Shown: piece after piece, positions 15,737 through 24,964 of the stretch | Layout of the letters: every line of letters begins with the position of its first letter | Position numbering within the stretch: position 1 is the stretch's first letter | NCBI GenBank assembly: GCA_965218775.1 | Contig: CBDCLS010000006.1 | Location: 2,790,001 to 2,854,000, forward strand | Reading direction: 5' to 3' | From: CAUZIZ01 sp965218775 | Lineage (GTDB): Bacteria; Acidobacteriota; UBA6911; RPQK01; JAJDTT01 | Length of the DNA stretch: 64,000 nucleotides | Made by a program: the position numbers and the translations under genes | Notes under the pieces: model-generated | What the model saw: only the letters and a program-made list of their open reading frames with translations | The model's database searches: none | What the model was told of the DNA's origin: nothing

Positions 15737-17671
15737 ATGAAGGCCATACTGAAATCCAATAAGAGAAACTGGCGAACCGCACTGGGAATCCTGGGCGGAC
15801 TGTTCCTGACGGTAAACCTGCACGCCCAACTTCCCCCGGGGATCGCCAAGAAACTGTCTCCTGCTTTGAAGGAAGAGGTCGAGTTCCTTTCGGCTCATCC
15901 CCACTACGACTACCCCATGCGGGTGATCGTCCAGCTCAAGAAGGAGGCTTTCGAGGAAGGCCACGACGGCTCCGATCCGGACTCCCTACCCCTGGTCCAT
16001 GGCTATGCCGATCGGCTCACTGCAGCCCAGATCGACGCCCTGGCCGGATCCGCCGCCGTCCAGCACGTGAGCGTGGATCAGGTGGTCCGCCTCAGTGGAA
16101 AGCCTACGACTCAGAAATCGGCTACGAGCACGGGGCCCGAAAGCGGGCAGTCAGCAACCGGGGAGGACTCAACGGATGGATCCCAGGATGATCCAACCCA
16201 GGATGATCCAACCCAGGATGACTCGACGAGTCACCTCAGGGCGACACTGGGAGTCGACGCGATCGATGTGAAAGTGAGAGGAAAGGTTCCGCTTGGACTC
16301 GATGTCGGTGTCGCGGTCCTCGACTCGGGCATCGATCCTCATCCGGATCTGTTGGATTGGGGTCGAGGCATCCAAGCGGCCGTCGACTTTACCTCAGGGA
16401 CCACTCAGATTGTGGCGTCCAATGTAGACGAGTACGGCCACGGAACCCATGTGGCGGGCATCATCGGTGGCAGCGGGAGCCAGTCGGACGAGAGCTATAT
16501 GGGCATCGCGCCAGGGGCCCACTTCGTGGATGTCAAGGTGGTGGGTGCGGACGGGACCGGACTGACCAGCAATCTGATTAAGGCCATCGACTGGGTCATC
16601 GCCGAAAAAGACCAGCACGGCATCCGGGTGGCCAATCTCTCGCTAGGGCACCCCCCTGACGCCCCCTATGCCCAGGACCCCCTGTGCCAGGCCGTCGAGC
16701 GGCTGGTAGGGGCGGGGATTGTGGCCGTGGTCTCGGCCGGAAATCTAGGCAGAACCGATGAGTATCCGAAGGTCTGGGGCGGCATCACCAGCCCCGGCAT
16801 TGATCCCACGGCGGTGACCGTGGGAGCCGTTAACACCCGGGGGACCGTGACCCACACGGACGATATCGCCACTACCTATTCCTCTCGGGGCCCCACCTAT
16901 CACGATGGCCTTTTCAAGCCCGATCTGAGTGCTCCGGGAAATGCCATCACCTCGACCTCGGCCACGGACAGCGTCATCGCCACAGCTCACCCGGAGCTCA
17001 GCGCGGGAGACGACTACGCCACGCTGAGTGGCTCCAGTATGGCCACGGCGGTGGTGAGCGGGACCGTGGCACTGATGATGGAGGTCAATAGCGACCTCAA
17101 TCCCAACGTCACCAAACTGATTCTGCTTCACAGCGCCACCAAGTTGACTCAGCCCTCGATGCTGGAGCAGGGCAACGGGATGGTCAATTCCAAGATCGCC
17201 GTGGAACTAGCTGCAAAAGTGAACATGAATAGCCAGAGCCTGCACGACGACGTGGACCCGGTCTGGATCCTGGATGGGGAAAACGGCCCGGAAGAGATCT
17301 GGGCGGGTGGAGCCTTCGCCTATGGCGATCAGATCATCTACTCCGGCTTGGTGGATCCCGGTATCCACCAGTTCTGGGGAGATGGGGTGTTCTGGAGCGA
17401 TGGCGTCTTTTGGTCCGACGGCGTGTTCTGGAGCGACGGCGTCTTCTGGAGCGATGGTGTCTTCTGGTCCGACGGCGTCTTCTGGAGTGACGGCACTCTG
17501 GCCTGGACCGATGGTGTGTTCTGGAGTGACGGGGTCTTCTGGAGCGACGGGGTGTTCTGGAGCGATGGTGTCTTCTGGTCCGATGGCGTGTTCTGGTCCG
17601 ATGGCGTCTTCTGGTCCGATCACACCGAGGTACATCTTCATTCGGACGCCCTGGCGGGTGATCCCAACTGA
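15737..17671 (+). CDS. secreted subtilisin-like serine protease S8-b2 with W-S-D repeat tail
   Basis: A protein of 644 aa from the ATG at 15737 (GGAAAG upstream). The signal peptide is TALGILGGLFLTVNLHAQ. A propeptide-like region follows (YDYPMRVIVQLKKEAF to VQHVSVD), then an acidic Ser/Thr/Asp linker at about 120-165 with DDPTQ repeats. The triad is Asp196 (VAVLDSG), His235 (GHGTHVAG) and Ser434 (SGSSMATA); oxyanion Asn in VVSAGNLG. The tail is GVFWSD x6, GTLAWTD, GVFWSD x6, and ends HSDALAGDPN. It is intact, so it could supply activity even if S8-a2 is dead. It lies 66 bp after S8-a2 and 20 bp before the membrane gene. Propeptide and linker differ strongly from S8-b1, so these two genes have had a long separate history or have recombined with other relatives. 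Confidence 0.93.
   Translation: MKAILKSNKRNWRTALGILGGLFLTVNLHAQLPPGIAKKLSPALKEEVEFLSAHPHYDYPMRVIVQLKKEAFEEGHDGSDPDSLPLVHGYADRLTAAQIDALAGSAAVQHVSVDQVVRLSGKPTTQKSATSTGPESGQSATGEDSTDGSQDDPTQDDPTQDDSTSHLRATLGVDAIDVKVRGKVPLGLDVGVAVLDSGIDPHPDLLDWGRGIQAAVDFTSGTTQIVASNVDEYGHGTHVAGIIGGSGSQSDESYMGIAPGAHFVDVKVVGADGTGLTSNLIKAIDWVIAEKDQHGIRVANLSLGHPPDAPYAQDPLCQAVERLVGAGIVAVVSAGNLGRTDEYPKVWGGITSPGIDPTAVTVGAVNTRGTVTHTDDIATTYSSRGPTYHDGLFKPDLSAPGNAITSTSATDSVIATAHPELSAGDDYATLSGSSMATAVVSGTVALMMEVNSDLNPNVTKLILLHSATKLTQPSMLEQGNGMVNSKIAVELAAKVNMNSQSLHDDVDPVWILDGENGPEEIWAGGAFAYGDQIIYSGLVDPGIHQFWGDGVFWSDGVFWSDGVFWSDGVFWSDGVFWSDGVFWSDGTLAWTDGVFWSDGVFWSDGVFWSDGVFWSDGVFWSDGVFWSDHTEVHLHSDALAGDPN
17384..17620 (+). repeat. 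13 coding repeats (GVFWSD hexapeptides) in S8-b2
   Basis: The same 6+1+6 arrangement as in S8-b1, with GTLAWTD as the odd seventh unit. Silent differences between units and between genes are common while the peptide is constant. Confidence 0.95.
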
Positions 17672-17691
17672 GTGAGGCGAGGCTGAGGAAA

Positions 17692-19164
17692 ATGAACGAG
17701 TCTAGCCCTTCCAGTGCTTCGGCCGGGTCCAACGGGAGCAAAGGGAGCAAAGGGAGCCTGTCCTTCTTTAAGGACGAGATTCCGTTGCAGGCGAAGCTGT
17801 ACGTCCTGGCGATCACGTTGCTGGGGTGTTTGCTGCTTCCCTACTGTCTGTATGCGGTGCTGAACTCCCCCAATGGAAACTGGCTCTACCTGGCTGCCTT
17901 GACCGCTGTGACGAGCTGTTTTGCGGTCAAGGTGCAGTTAGCTGCCGGGAAGAAGGCATCAGTTACGATCAGCGTCAGTGATTTCTTCATCTTCGCTTCG
18001 ATCTTACTCTTCGGTCCCGCCGTAGCGGTGGTCATCGCGGCCATCGAAGGACTGATCGCGAGCCTGAAGGTCCGAATCAAGCAAACCTACAAGTACCTGT
18101 TCAATGTGGCCCAGGTGGCACTGGGGGCCTTCCTGGTCGCTCAGGTTTTCGATCGACTGGGAGGCGGGAACGTCAGTCTGGATTCCACGCGCCTGGCAGA
18201 TGTCCCGGGCCTCCTGATCGCCGCTCTTCTTTGTGGGTTTCTTTACTTCCTGATCAATTCAACACTGGTTGCCGGGGCCGTGGCTTTGGTCACCTCCCAA
18301 CCAATGGCGAAGTTATGGAAGGACCATTTCCTGTGGCTCTCACCCACGACCTTCATCAATGCCTCGACCGCCGTCCTGCTCTTTCTCTCCAGTAGACCCA
18401 TCGATCTTTTCGCGGCCCTGGCAGGGGTGCCGCTTATCCTGGGCATCTATTACGCCTACAGAGTCAAGATTCACCGTCAGGAGGCGAGTGAGGATACCGG
18501 CTACACGGGTAGCCGTCTGCTGCGCCTGAGCCAGCTTCGGTTTTTCAAAGATTCGCTCCCAGCACAAGCCAAAGCGTACATCCTGGCAGTGATTCTGGCA
18601 GCCGTGCCGGTATTCTTCTACTGTGCTTATCACGCTCTGATCCAACCGGATCTGAACTGGTTCTATCTGGCCGGACTGACGGTGCTGGCCACCTGCTTTC
18701 CGGTGAGAATTGCGCTTTACAAAGACCGGATGTGGATCACCCTGAGTGATATCTTCGTCTTTGCCGCCATGCTTCACTTCGGTCCCCAGGTGGCGGTCAT
18801 GATGGCCGTTATTGAGGCGCTCACTTTCAATCTGAGAATGGGTGTCAAGGGAGCCTACCGGCAAGCCTTCAACCTCGCCCAGATCACGATCGTGGCCTAC
18901 CTGATGGGTCAGGTGGTCAGCCTGTTGTTAGACAAGGTGGCTCCCTTAGAAATCGCTCAGGTTGGGAGTGTGATCGTCCTACTTGCCACTTCCCTGATCT
19001 GCAGTCTGCTCTATTTTCTGCTGACCTCTGGATTCATTGCCGGCGCGATAGCGCTCTCCAATTGGCACGACTTTGTCCCTCTCTGGAAACGAAGCCTGGC
19101 CTGGGCTCCGGTGACTCTCAGTGGAGTCGCCTTCGCTTCGATTCTCGCTTCTTACTTGAACTGA
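17692..19164 (+). CDS. internally duplicated multi-pass membrane protein (copy 2)
   Basis: A protein of 490 aa from the ATG at 17692, with GAGGAAA just upstream. It has a Ser/Gly/Lys-rich N-terminus (about 25 residues) absent from copy 1. After about residue 55 the sequence is nearly identical to copy 1, with only a few changes (for example I for V in WITLSDIF, M for L in FAAMLHFGP). The start of half 1 (LSFFKDEIPLQAKLYVLAI) closely parallels the start of half 2 (LRFFKDSLPAQAKAYILAV), which shows the internal duplication more clearly than copy 1. No catalytic domain is visible. The 249 bp after it (19165-19413) hold no gene and separate it from the amidohydrolase. Confidence 0.86.
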   Translation: MNESSPSSASAGSNGSKGSKGSLSFFKDEIPLQAKLYVLAITLLGCLLLPYCLYAVLNSPNGNWLYLAALTAVTSCFAVKVQLAAGKKASVTISVSDFFIFASILLFGPAVAVVIAAIEGLIASLKVRIKQTYKYLFNVAQVALGAFLVAQVFDRLGGGNVSLDSTRLADVPGLLIAALLCGFLYFLINSTLVAGAVALVTSQPMAKLWKDHFLWLSPTTFINASTAVLLFLSSRPIDLFAALAGVPLILGIYYAYRVKIHRQEASEDTGYTGSRLLRLSQLRFFKDSLPAQAKAYILAVILAAVPVFFYCAYHALIQPDLNWFYLAGLTVLATCFPVRIALYKDRMWITLSDIFVFAAMLHFGPQVAVMMAVIEALTFNLRMGVKGAYRQAFNLAQITIVAYLMGQVVSLLLDKVAPLEIAQVGSVIVLLATSLICSLLYFLLTSGFIAGAIALSNWHDFVPLWKRSLAWAPVTLSGVAFASILASYLN

Positions 19165-19413
19165 GAACAGAATCGCTCTTGCTTCGCAAAGGAATGAGTA
19201 TTCGCCTTGCCAGTGGACCAGTGACGCTACCGGGTGGCGGAGCCCGTGCACAGCATTTGACAATAACTCTCATTAAGGTCTCCTCCCCGGATCTGTTTCG
19301 TACTTTCACGGCCACTAGAAGGGTTGAGTCTACTCAACTGATCCAGCCCAAAATGTGCGTGGTCTGAGATCGAGCAGTGTGGAATAATGACCCTCCAGAC
19401 TGGAGAGAGAATC

Positions 19414-20406
19414 ATGAAGCTGACCTGGGAACTCACGGATCTGGATCGGGAATTCTTCGAACGGGAGCTCGCGAGCTTTGTGCCTGACCGGATCTTCGAC
19501 GTTCATGCTCATCTCTACGAGTTGTGGCAGTGGAAGAAGCCAACGATCTTGCAGGGGGGACCCGAGAAGTTGCCCCTGGAGCGATATCAGGAGGAAATCC
19601 AGTGGATCACTCCGGGACGGGAGACTCACGCCCTGTTCTTCGGAGGGGGACTGCATCCTGAGACCTACCGCGTCTCCAATGAGTACGTCGCTGTACAGGT
19701 TGCCAAAGACCCGGACTCTCGATCTCTGCTGATCGTTTCTCCTCATATGGATCCTGAAGAGGTGCGACAGGAGGTTCGCCGTCTTTCCATGGTGGGCCTC
19801 AAGGTGTATCAGCACTTCGCCCCGGGTGTAGATACCTGGGAGGCAGAGATTGAGCAGTTCCTGGCCGAGGAACACGTACGAATCGCACATCAGGAAGAAT
19901 TGGTCGTCCTGCTCCACATGGTCAAGAGTCGTGCTCTCGCGGACCCTCTGAACCAGGAGAAGATTCGTTACTACTGTGAGACCTATCCGGGTATGCGACT
20001 GATCCTGGCTCATGCCGGTACGGCGTTCAACCCCCATCACACCGCAGAGGGAATCCACTCCCTGAAGGGACTGACAAACGTGTGGTTCGATATGTCGGCC
20101 ATCACCGGAAATGGTGCTTTGGAACCCATCGTCCGGACCTTTGGTCACGAGCGCCTGATGTGGGGTTCTGATTACCCCATCAGCCATCTGCGGGGGCGCT
20201 GTGTTGCCATCGGAGACGGCCATTTATGGCTTTATGAGGACACTCTCGATTGGAGCAAGGCCTGCTACCGTGAGGTCAAGCCGCTCTTCATGGGTCTTGA
20301 GTCCTTGCGGGTACTGAAGGTGGCCGTGAGGAATCTCGGGCTTTCGGATCGCCAGGTCGAGGATGTGTTCTGGACCAACGCTCGCAAGGTACTTCGCCTC
20401 GAGTGA
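19414..20406 (+). CDS. amidohydrolase family (Amidohydro_2-type) TIM-barrel hydrolase
   Basis: A protein of 330 aa from the ATG at 19414, eight bases after GGAG; an earlier in-frame ATG at 19387 has no clear ribosome-binding site. Metal-site motifs of the family are visible: FDVHAHLYEL near the N-terminus, LLHMVKSRALA mid-protein, LAHAGTAFNP, and WGSDYPISHL with the conserved Asp near the end. Family members hydrolyse or decarboxylate small cyclic or aromatic acids, with a metal ion in the barrel mouth. The substrate is not predictable here; the neighbouring Rieske oxygenase on the opposite strand would fit aromatic breakdown. It is the intact partner of the remnant at 11282. Confidence 0.85.
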   Translation: MKLTWELTDLDREFFERELASFVPDRIFDVHAHLYELWQWKKPTILQGGPEKLPLERYQEEIQWITPGRETHALFFGGGLHPETYRVSNEYVAVQVAKDPDSRSLLIVSPHMDPEEVRQEVRRLSMVGLKVYQHFAPGVDTWEAEIEQFLAEEHVRIAHQEELVVLLHMVKSRALADPLNQEKIRYYCETYPGMRLILAHAGTAFNPHHTAEGIHSLKGLTNVWFDMSAITGNGALEPIVRTFGHERLMWGSDYPISHLRGRCVAIGDGHLWLYEDTLDWSKACYREVKPLFMGLESLRVLKVAVRNLGLSDRQVEDVFWTNARKVLRLE

Positions 20407-20447
20407 ATGGGGGAAGTTGAGGGTTCGGAGCGTGCCAGAATGTAAAG

Positions 20448-21665
20448 TTATTCTTGCGCGAGCTCTTTCAGGTACCACTCGATGAATCTGTCAGCAGTAC
20501 CTTCCAGCTTGCTGTAGGGTCCTGGCTGATAGTATCGACTATTGACGCCGGCCTGGTTGTTGGCGCAGATGTGCAGATCTTCCTCTACGGTCTTGAGCCA
20601 AAGCCAAGTCACTTCCTCGACTTCGTAATCGACTCCCTCTACCGCTTCCGGATGCACTAGCCAGGTGAGTTCGACCTCGGTCTCTTGAGGGGACAGAGGC
20701 GTGAAGCGGGCGAGCATCCCGTGGTCGTTGCAGCCGGTGAACCAATGGACTGGAAAGAACATGAGGCTCGTAACCCCGCCATCGTACTCGGTATAGGAAC
20801 CCATCAACGGTGCCACCGGTTGTCCCTGGCGGCTCTGGGTGAGGAACCCCCGGCGTATGGGGATACGGCCTCCGTGCTGCTGAACACCGGAGGGACGTCT
20901 CACTGAATTGGCCGGGTAGCCCAGTTCGCAGGTCCGCTTCTCCCACTCCTGCGTATATTGGGCTAACTCGTCCGCGAGCCGTTGCGATTCATCGGCTGAC
21001 ACATAGGACATCACAGCTGTGAGCTCCGGGTGGGTGGGTGCGCAGTGATAACACTCGTAGAAGTTTTCCGCTACTATTTTCCAGTTTGCAGGGATCAGAT
21101 GCTGCACTCGAGCGCAGATCTGCGCCTTCTTCCAGCCGTGAGGTCGATACAGGACTTCGATGTCGAGGGCCACCTCATCGAAGGGCGGAGGGTCTTGGGA
21201 TAGACAGATGAAGATGAGTCCCTCGACGACTCGAACCTGACAGCGGCGCAGGGAATAGTTCTCCTTGCAGAAACCGTCTTCCATGTGGCGGGCCGACAAC
21301 AGCGAGCCGTCCAGCCGGTAGGTCCAGCCGTGGTAGGGACATACGAAACTCCTGACGGTGCCCTCCGCTTCCCGGCAGATGCGGGAGCCCCGATGTCGAC
21401 AGACATTCTGCAGCGCGTGGATCTCTTCCTGCTCCCGGACGATGATTACAGACTCGTCCGCCGGACAGTAGAGAAAAAAGTCGCCGCTGCGAGGGAGGCG
21501 GCTCACGTGTCCGGCGAACAACCAGTGGCGTAGATAGATTCGCTCGATATCCTGTTCGAAGATCTCGGGGGAAGTGTAGAACTCGCGTTCCAAGGCAAAG
21601 CCTGGCCTACGGGTCAATCCCGACTTAACAGGGGGGTGGCTGCTATTCCTTGTGATGTCAGTCAT
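20448..21665 (-). CDS. Rieske non-haem iron oxygenase, large (alpha) subunit
   Basis: A protein of 405 aa from the ATG at 21663-21665, with AGGGA about ten bases upstream; a longer in-frame start at 21761 looks non-coding. The Rieske [2Fe-2S] ligands are Cys89, His91, Cys109 and His112 (CRHRGS and CPYHGW). The mononuclear iron site begins with NFYECYHCAPTHPEL. Family members hydroxylate aromatic rings or demethylate quaternary amines, taking electrons from a separate reductase, which I do not see here. Substrate is unknown. The last codons overlap the boundary of the large tandem duplication: 20470-20515 is copied at 11918-11964. The EthD-like gene lies divergently upstream. Confidence 0.92.
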   Translation of the reverse strand: MTDITRNSSHPPVKSGLTRRPGFALEREFYTSPEIFEQDIERIYLRHWLFAGHVSRLPRSGDFFLYCPADESVIIVREQEEIHALQNVCRHRGSRICREAEGTVRSFVCPYHGWTYRLDGSLLSARHMEDGFCKENYSLRRCQVRVVEGLIFICLSQDPPPFDEVALDIEVLYRPHGWKKAQICARVQHLIPANWKIVAENFYECYHCAPTHPELTAVMSYVSADESQRLADELAQYTQEWEKRTCELGYPANSVRRPSGVQQHGGRIPIRRGFLTQSRQGQPVAPLMGSYTEYDGGVTSLMFFPVHWFTGCNDHGMLARFTPLSPQETEVELTWLVHPEAVEGVDYEVEEVTWLWLKTVEEDLHICANNQAGVNSRYYQPGPYSKLEGTADRFIEWYLKELAQE

Positions 21666-21900
21666 CGGTAAACGTTCCCTTCGGAAGTTGGGGACCCCAG
21701 TCTGTAGCGCTTTCCCAGAATTGCAGCGATGGTGATCGGAATGTATCAATCCTCCTCCCATCGGTCAACGGGCGCGCTTGTTCCTGGTCTCGCAGGCCGA
21801 TGACCGATCGACACCTCCCCTGAGACCGCCGCTAAGGGGGCAGAAGGTTGAAACCCAAACCCAGATCTCCCATACTCTGCGCCTCACAAAAGGAGAATCC

Positions 21901-22212
21901 ATGGAACGCACCATCTATTTCTACCGCAGGAAGCAAGGCGTGACAGCAGAGCAGTCCCGGAGGTGGACGCTAGAGGTCGATATTCCGATCACTTCGACCC
22001 AGCCGGGCATGCAGAAATTCCAGGTGTCGGAGGTTAGCTCCTCGGGAGAGGGACCTCTCGAATTCCACGTCCTGGAGGAGATCGAAGCAGACAGCTACGA
22101 GGCCTGGACAAAGGTGGCCGAGCAGGCGGCTATGAAGAAGGTCGCGGACGAGTGGCCTTCCTACTTCGACCCGACCTCAATCCTGGAAATACGGTCGACG
22201 AAGATCGAGTAG
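21901..22212 (+). CDS. EthD-like small alpha/beta-barrel protein
   Basis: A protein of 103 aa starting MERTIYFYRRKQGVTAEQ, six bases after AAAGGAG. The order is a beta strand (TIYFYRRK), a helix, a strand (GMQKFQVSEV), FHVLEEIEADSYEAW, then a helix ending WPSYFDP, which is the pattern of the EthD branch of the dimeric alpha/beta-barrel fold. Such proteins are small cytoplasmic helpers or enzymes in degradation pathways; the exact reaction is not known. It lies divergently from the Rieske gene, with 235 bp between the starts, which fits a shared pathway. Confidence 0.6.
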   Translation: MERTIYFYRRKQGVTAEQSRRWTLEVDIPITSTQPGMQKFQVSEVSSSGEGPLEFHVLEEIEADSYEAWTKVAEQAAMKKVADEWPSYFDPTSILEIRSTKIE

Positions 22213-22349
22213 CAGGAGAGTTACCGGGAGTCCTCGGATCGCTTCCCGACCTGATGAGGTCAGTTCCACCCCCACCTCAGCTGGCCCCATTCGAGAAAGA
22301 AACTTCAGTCGAGGGCACCGCCACCGGCTGCGCCGGATCATTCAAAAGG

Positions 22350-22460
22350 AAACTTTGGGTCCGACGTAGCGGTGGGCTCCAGGCCGCCGTCCGAGCCAAA
22401 GGCTCGGAAGAATAAGACTTCGGCCTGGAGGCCAAAGCTACGTTCGCCAAATGAAGTTTC
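22350..22460. repeat. imperfect extragenic palindrome with inner perfect hairpin
   Basis: An outer arm, GAAACTT plus ACGTAGC (22350-22370), mirrors GCTACGT plus AAGTTTC (22437-22460). A middle pair is GGGCTCCAGGCC against GGCCTGGAGGCC. In the centre CCGAGCC-AAA-GGCTCGG (22391-22407) is a perfect seven-base hairpin. It lies between two convergent genes, so it may act as a two-way terminator, or be a REP/MITE-like element. Confidence 0.6.
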
Positions 22461-22466
22461 AGCTTC

Positions 22467-23240
22467 CTACATTGAAGCGGCGCGTAAGCGGGACGGGTCG
22501 CCTTTGGTGTAAGTGTTGTTGGGATCTTTCGAAGGGATCTGGGGAAACTCCATGAAGATGATCACTCCCTGCAGGTCGTAGCCCGAGAGGTACATCCTTC
22601 CGCTGCTGGATCCCCGGTTGAGAACCCAACCGGGAGGAAGCTCCCAGTTTTCGCCATGTTCGCTGTCGTACCCAGGGCTTTGACCTGCCCCCGGCAGCCC
22701 GATCAATGCGTCGGGGGGTCCCGGTGCTTCCTGGCCGTAGTCAAAGGCGAATTTTCGCTCCCAGCTCCCGTCTCTGGAGGACGGCTTTTTGACCTCAGGG
22801 ACTTCTTGGAACTCATGGCCACTCATGCGCCGGACCTTGACGGAGCCGTCGCTGTAGATCTCGTTCTGGACCACTGACCACAACACCCTTTCGTCTGCCA
22901 CGCTGTCCTCCTCCTGCTTTTCTTTTGCAGCCACTGCTTCCGATTTTTTCTTCTTGGCCTTTTTCGTCTTCTTCACCTTCTTCTTCTTCTTCGGAGGCTT
23001 TTCGGCCTTTGCCTCTGGTTGCTCCACTTTCTCTCCCAGGAGTGCTTTCGCCTGGGAGAAGGTGGCCAGCTCCTTCCCAGAGAACAGCTTTGCCGATTGC
23101 CAAGGGGTTCCCGGGAGCTTGACCTCAACCGTGTAGCCATCGATTTCACCTGCTTTGATCTGATTAAATAGATCTTTCGGGATGCGGACATGTTTGAACC
23201 CGCCAGAATCACCTGCGACTTTCGTGTTTACGTTTGCCAA
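22467..23240 (-). CDS. hypothetical protein with Lys/Ala-rich linker
   Basis: A protein of 257 aa with a TTG start at 23240 that has GGAGG eight bases upstream; no ATG is nearby. I do not recognise the family. Residues 1-70 look folded (FKHVRIPKDLFNQIKAGEID, then YTVEVKLPG). Residues about 73-110 are a Lys/Ala/Glu-rich, probably disordered segment (KKKKKVKKTKKAKKKK). The rest has IYSDGSVKVRRMSGHEF, a Trp/Pro/Gly-rich stretch (ELPPGWVLNRGSSSGRMYLSGYDLQG) and a short C-terminal tail. There is no signal peptide or membrane helix. The basic linker could bind nucleic acid, but that is a guess. An IS4-family element sits 240 bp upstream, beyond its promoter region. Confidence 0.6.
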   Translation of the reverse strand: MANVNTKVAGDSGGFKHVRIPKDLFNQIKAGEIDGYTVEVKLPGTPWQSAKLFSGKELATFSQAKALLGEKVEQPEAKAEKPPKKKKKVKKTKKAKKKKSEAVAAKEKQEEDSVADERVLWSVVQNEIYSDGSVKVRRMSGHEFQEVPEVKKPSSRDGSWERKFAFDYGQEAPGPPDALIGLPGAGQSPGYDSEHGENWELPPGWVLNRGSSSGRMYLSGYDLQGVIIFMEFPQIPSKDPNNTYTKGDPSRLRAASM

Positions 23241-23480
23241 ATGTTTGCCCTCCTCAGACCGCCTTGCAGATCCACTGAATTATCGACCCTCCAACGTTTG
23301 GCGGGCGGCCCCCACAATGGGCGCCGGTCCACTTCCTTCCTGCGATCAGCTTGAGCCCAGTGATTTCCTCTGGTCAGTTTGCCTTCTCTTTTTGCGTTCT
23401 TCTGAAAAAATCTATAACAAACGCGGGCCGAATAACTTCTCGTATAGTGCCTTGAGAGCGCTTTGTCAAGACGTCCAGAT

Positions 23481-24954
23481 CTGGACATTCCCCATTTTTC
23501 AGAGGCCCAGAGGAAGCAGGGACAGCTGACGGGAGCTGGGATCGGGTCGAGCCCCGCCAATCCCGCTGTGGCGGCCGAATAGGAGCTGCTTGATGCCATC
23601 GGCTATGGCATAGAAGCGGAACTCCGGGATGCCGTAGATCCGTTTGGCTGCCTGCTCGATGTGTTGGACCAGAAGGGCCAGCTTGGCCCTTTTACCCAGA
23701 TAGACACAGGCGAAGAAGGCGGCGATCATGACCAAGGCGGCCATATTGCGCAGGCGCTCATACTTGAGCAAACGGATGTCTTCCAACTCGTAGCTCTGCT
23801 TGATAAATCGGATCGTTTCCTCGACACGCCAGCGGCTCAGATAGCTCTCGACCACCCGCCACTGGCTCTTGCGCGAGCGTTTGACCGTCTGGTTCGTCAG
23901 AAGCATCAGGGGACGGGGGCCAAAGCCATCCACCACCACCAGGTACAGCGATTGGTCGAAACCGGGCAAACGCACCCCTCGGGCCCCAAACTCCAACCGG
24001 TAGACCTTCTCCCCCGCACTCGTCTCCTTGATCACGACTTCCCGGTAGCGGCGCCGACAACCACGCGCCCACTCCTCGGCGCTCTTCTTGCTGCGCCCTG
24101 AGATCAGGTGACGATCCCCCCGCTGGCACACCAGGAACGGGTGTCCCCGCTTCAGCAGGACTTCGAGGATCTCCTCCCGATCCCCTCCCCGGTCCATCAC
24201 CCAGATCCCTCGCCCTTGGGTGGCTTTGGAGACTCGCCCAATCGCCTTGAGGATCTCGTCGTTTTCGCTCACAAAGTCCGGCGCTTTCTGCGAGTACAGC
24301 TCCTGGTACAACGGCAGCACCTCGGCACTCCCCCGCCTCGCTCCGACCACCTCACAGCACCAGTATCCATCTCGGATCTCCCCTCGGGAGCCGTCCCGGA
24401 CCCGCGCCAGGTATTGCATCTTCCGGGCATATGGCTTACTCACATCCGTGGGGTCCACAATCAACAGCGTCTCCTTCTCCACCCGCCAGGCCGCCAACTC
24501 CAGCAGATTCTTTCCCACCGCTCCTCTCAATCCCTGACGGTTGAGTTGGCGGCTCAGCCGCTCGATGACTTTCTTCAGAGCGATCTCCTCCTCCAGTGCT
24601 CGCGCAATCTCGCTGAGCCGGACCGACGCCCGACACTGCATCCCGTAGAGCACCTCCCGGATCAAACGAGCGGCGGTCTTCGGTAATCCTTCAGAGACCT
24701 TCCCCGAAAATTCTCTCAGCTGCTCTCGAATCTTCCACGCTACTTTGGCATCATGCATCTGGGTCCCTCCGCTTAATTGGTTGTTGGGTTTGGAGTTCCG
24801 CCAACCAGTCTAAGCGCTAGGGACCCACACTTTTGGGGGTCGACAGTTCCCCCATTTTCTCCCAATTTCAACCCATCCCACTTCCCTTATCGCCCTACTC
24901 TCTTGTTCTCAACTACTTGAGAGAATTCACCCTCAATTTTTGGGGAATGTCCTG
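23481..24954 (-). mobile_element. IS4-family insertion sequence, copy 1
   Basis: 1474 bp bounded by inverted repeats beginning C(T/A)GGACATTCCCCA at each end. It is flanked by the 8-bp repeat GTCCAGAT (23473-23480 and 24955-24962). It differs from the other two copies at 24786 (G instead of A). Only the 10 bp GTCCAGATTC separate it from copy 2. Confidence 0.92.
23499..24758 (-). CDS. IS4-family DDE transposase, copy 1
   Basis: A protein of 419 aa from the ATG at 24756-24758, with GGAGGG upstream. The DDE residues fit IVDPTDVSKPYA (first D), IWVMDRGGD (second D) and the catalytic E in the family signature YLSRWRVEETIRFIK, which keeps Y-2-R-3-E-6-K exactly. The frame is full length and identical in protein to copies 2 and 3, so the element is probably still active. 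Confidence 0.95.
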   Translation of the reverse strand: MHDAKVAWKIREQLREFSGKVSEGLPKTAARLIREVLYGMQCRASVRLSEIARALEEEIALKKVIERLSRQLNRQGLRGAVGKNLLELAAWRVEKETLLIVDPTDVSKPYARKMQYLARVRDGSRGEIRDGYWCCEVVGARRGSAEVLPLYQELYSQKAPDFVSENDEILKAIGRVSKATQGRGIWVMDRGGDREEILEVLLKRGHPFLVCQRGDRHLISGRSKKSAEEWARGCRRRYREVVIKETSAGEKVYRLEFGARGVRLPGFDQSLYLVVVDGFGPRPLMLLTNQTVKRSRKSQWRVVESYLSRWRVEETIRFIKQSYELEDIRLLKYERLRNMAALVMIAAFFACVYLGKRAKLALLVQHIEQAAKRIYGIPEFRFYAIADGIKQLLFGRHSGIGGARPDPSSRQLSLLPLGL

Positions 24955-24964
24955 GTCCAGATTC

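Larger units (their letters stand above)
11963..20515 (+). repeat. tandem duplication, block 2
   Basis: The right unit of the duplication, from the joint (Rieske 3' tip fused to kelch blade 4) to position 20515, where the homology with 11918-11962 ends inside the 3' end of the Rieske gene. Offsets to block 1 are 7191 at the kelch start, 7824 in the S8-a catalytic part and 8002 in the membrane gene, so several insertions or deletions separate the blocks. Confidence 0.88.

Noticed and set aside
24108..24686. Proline-rich open frame opposite the IS4 transposase, repeated in all three copies
   Set aside because: It lies wholly antisense to the transposase and lacks a ribosome-binding site; it is repeated only because the element is.
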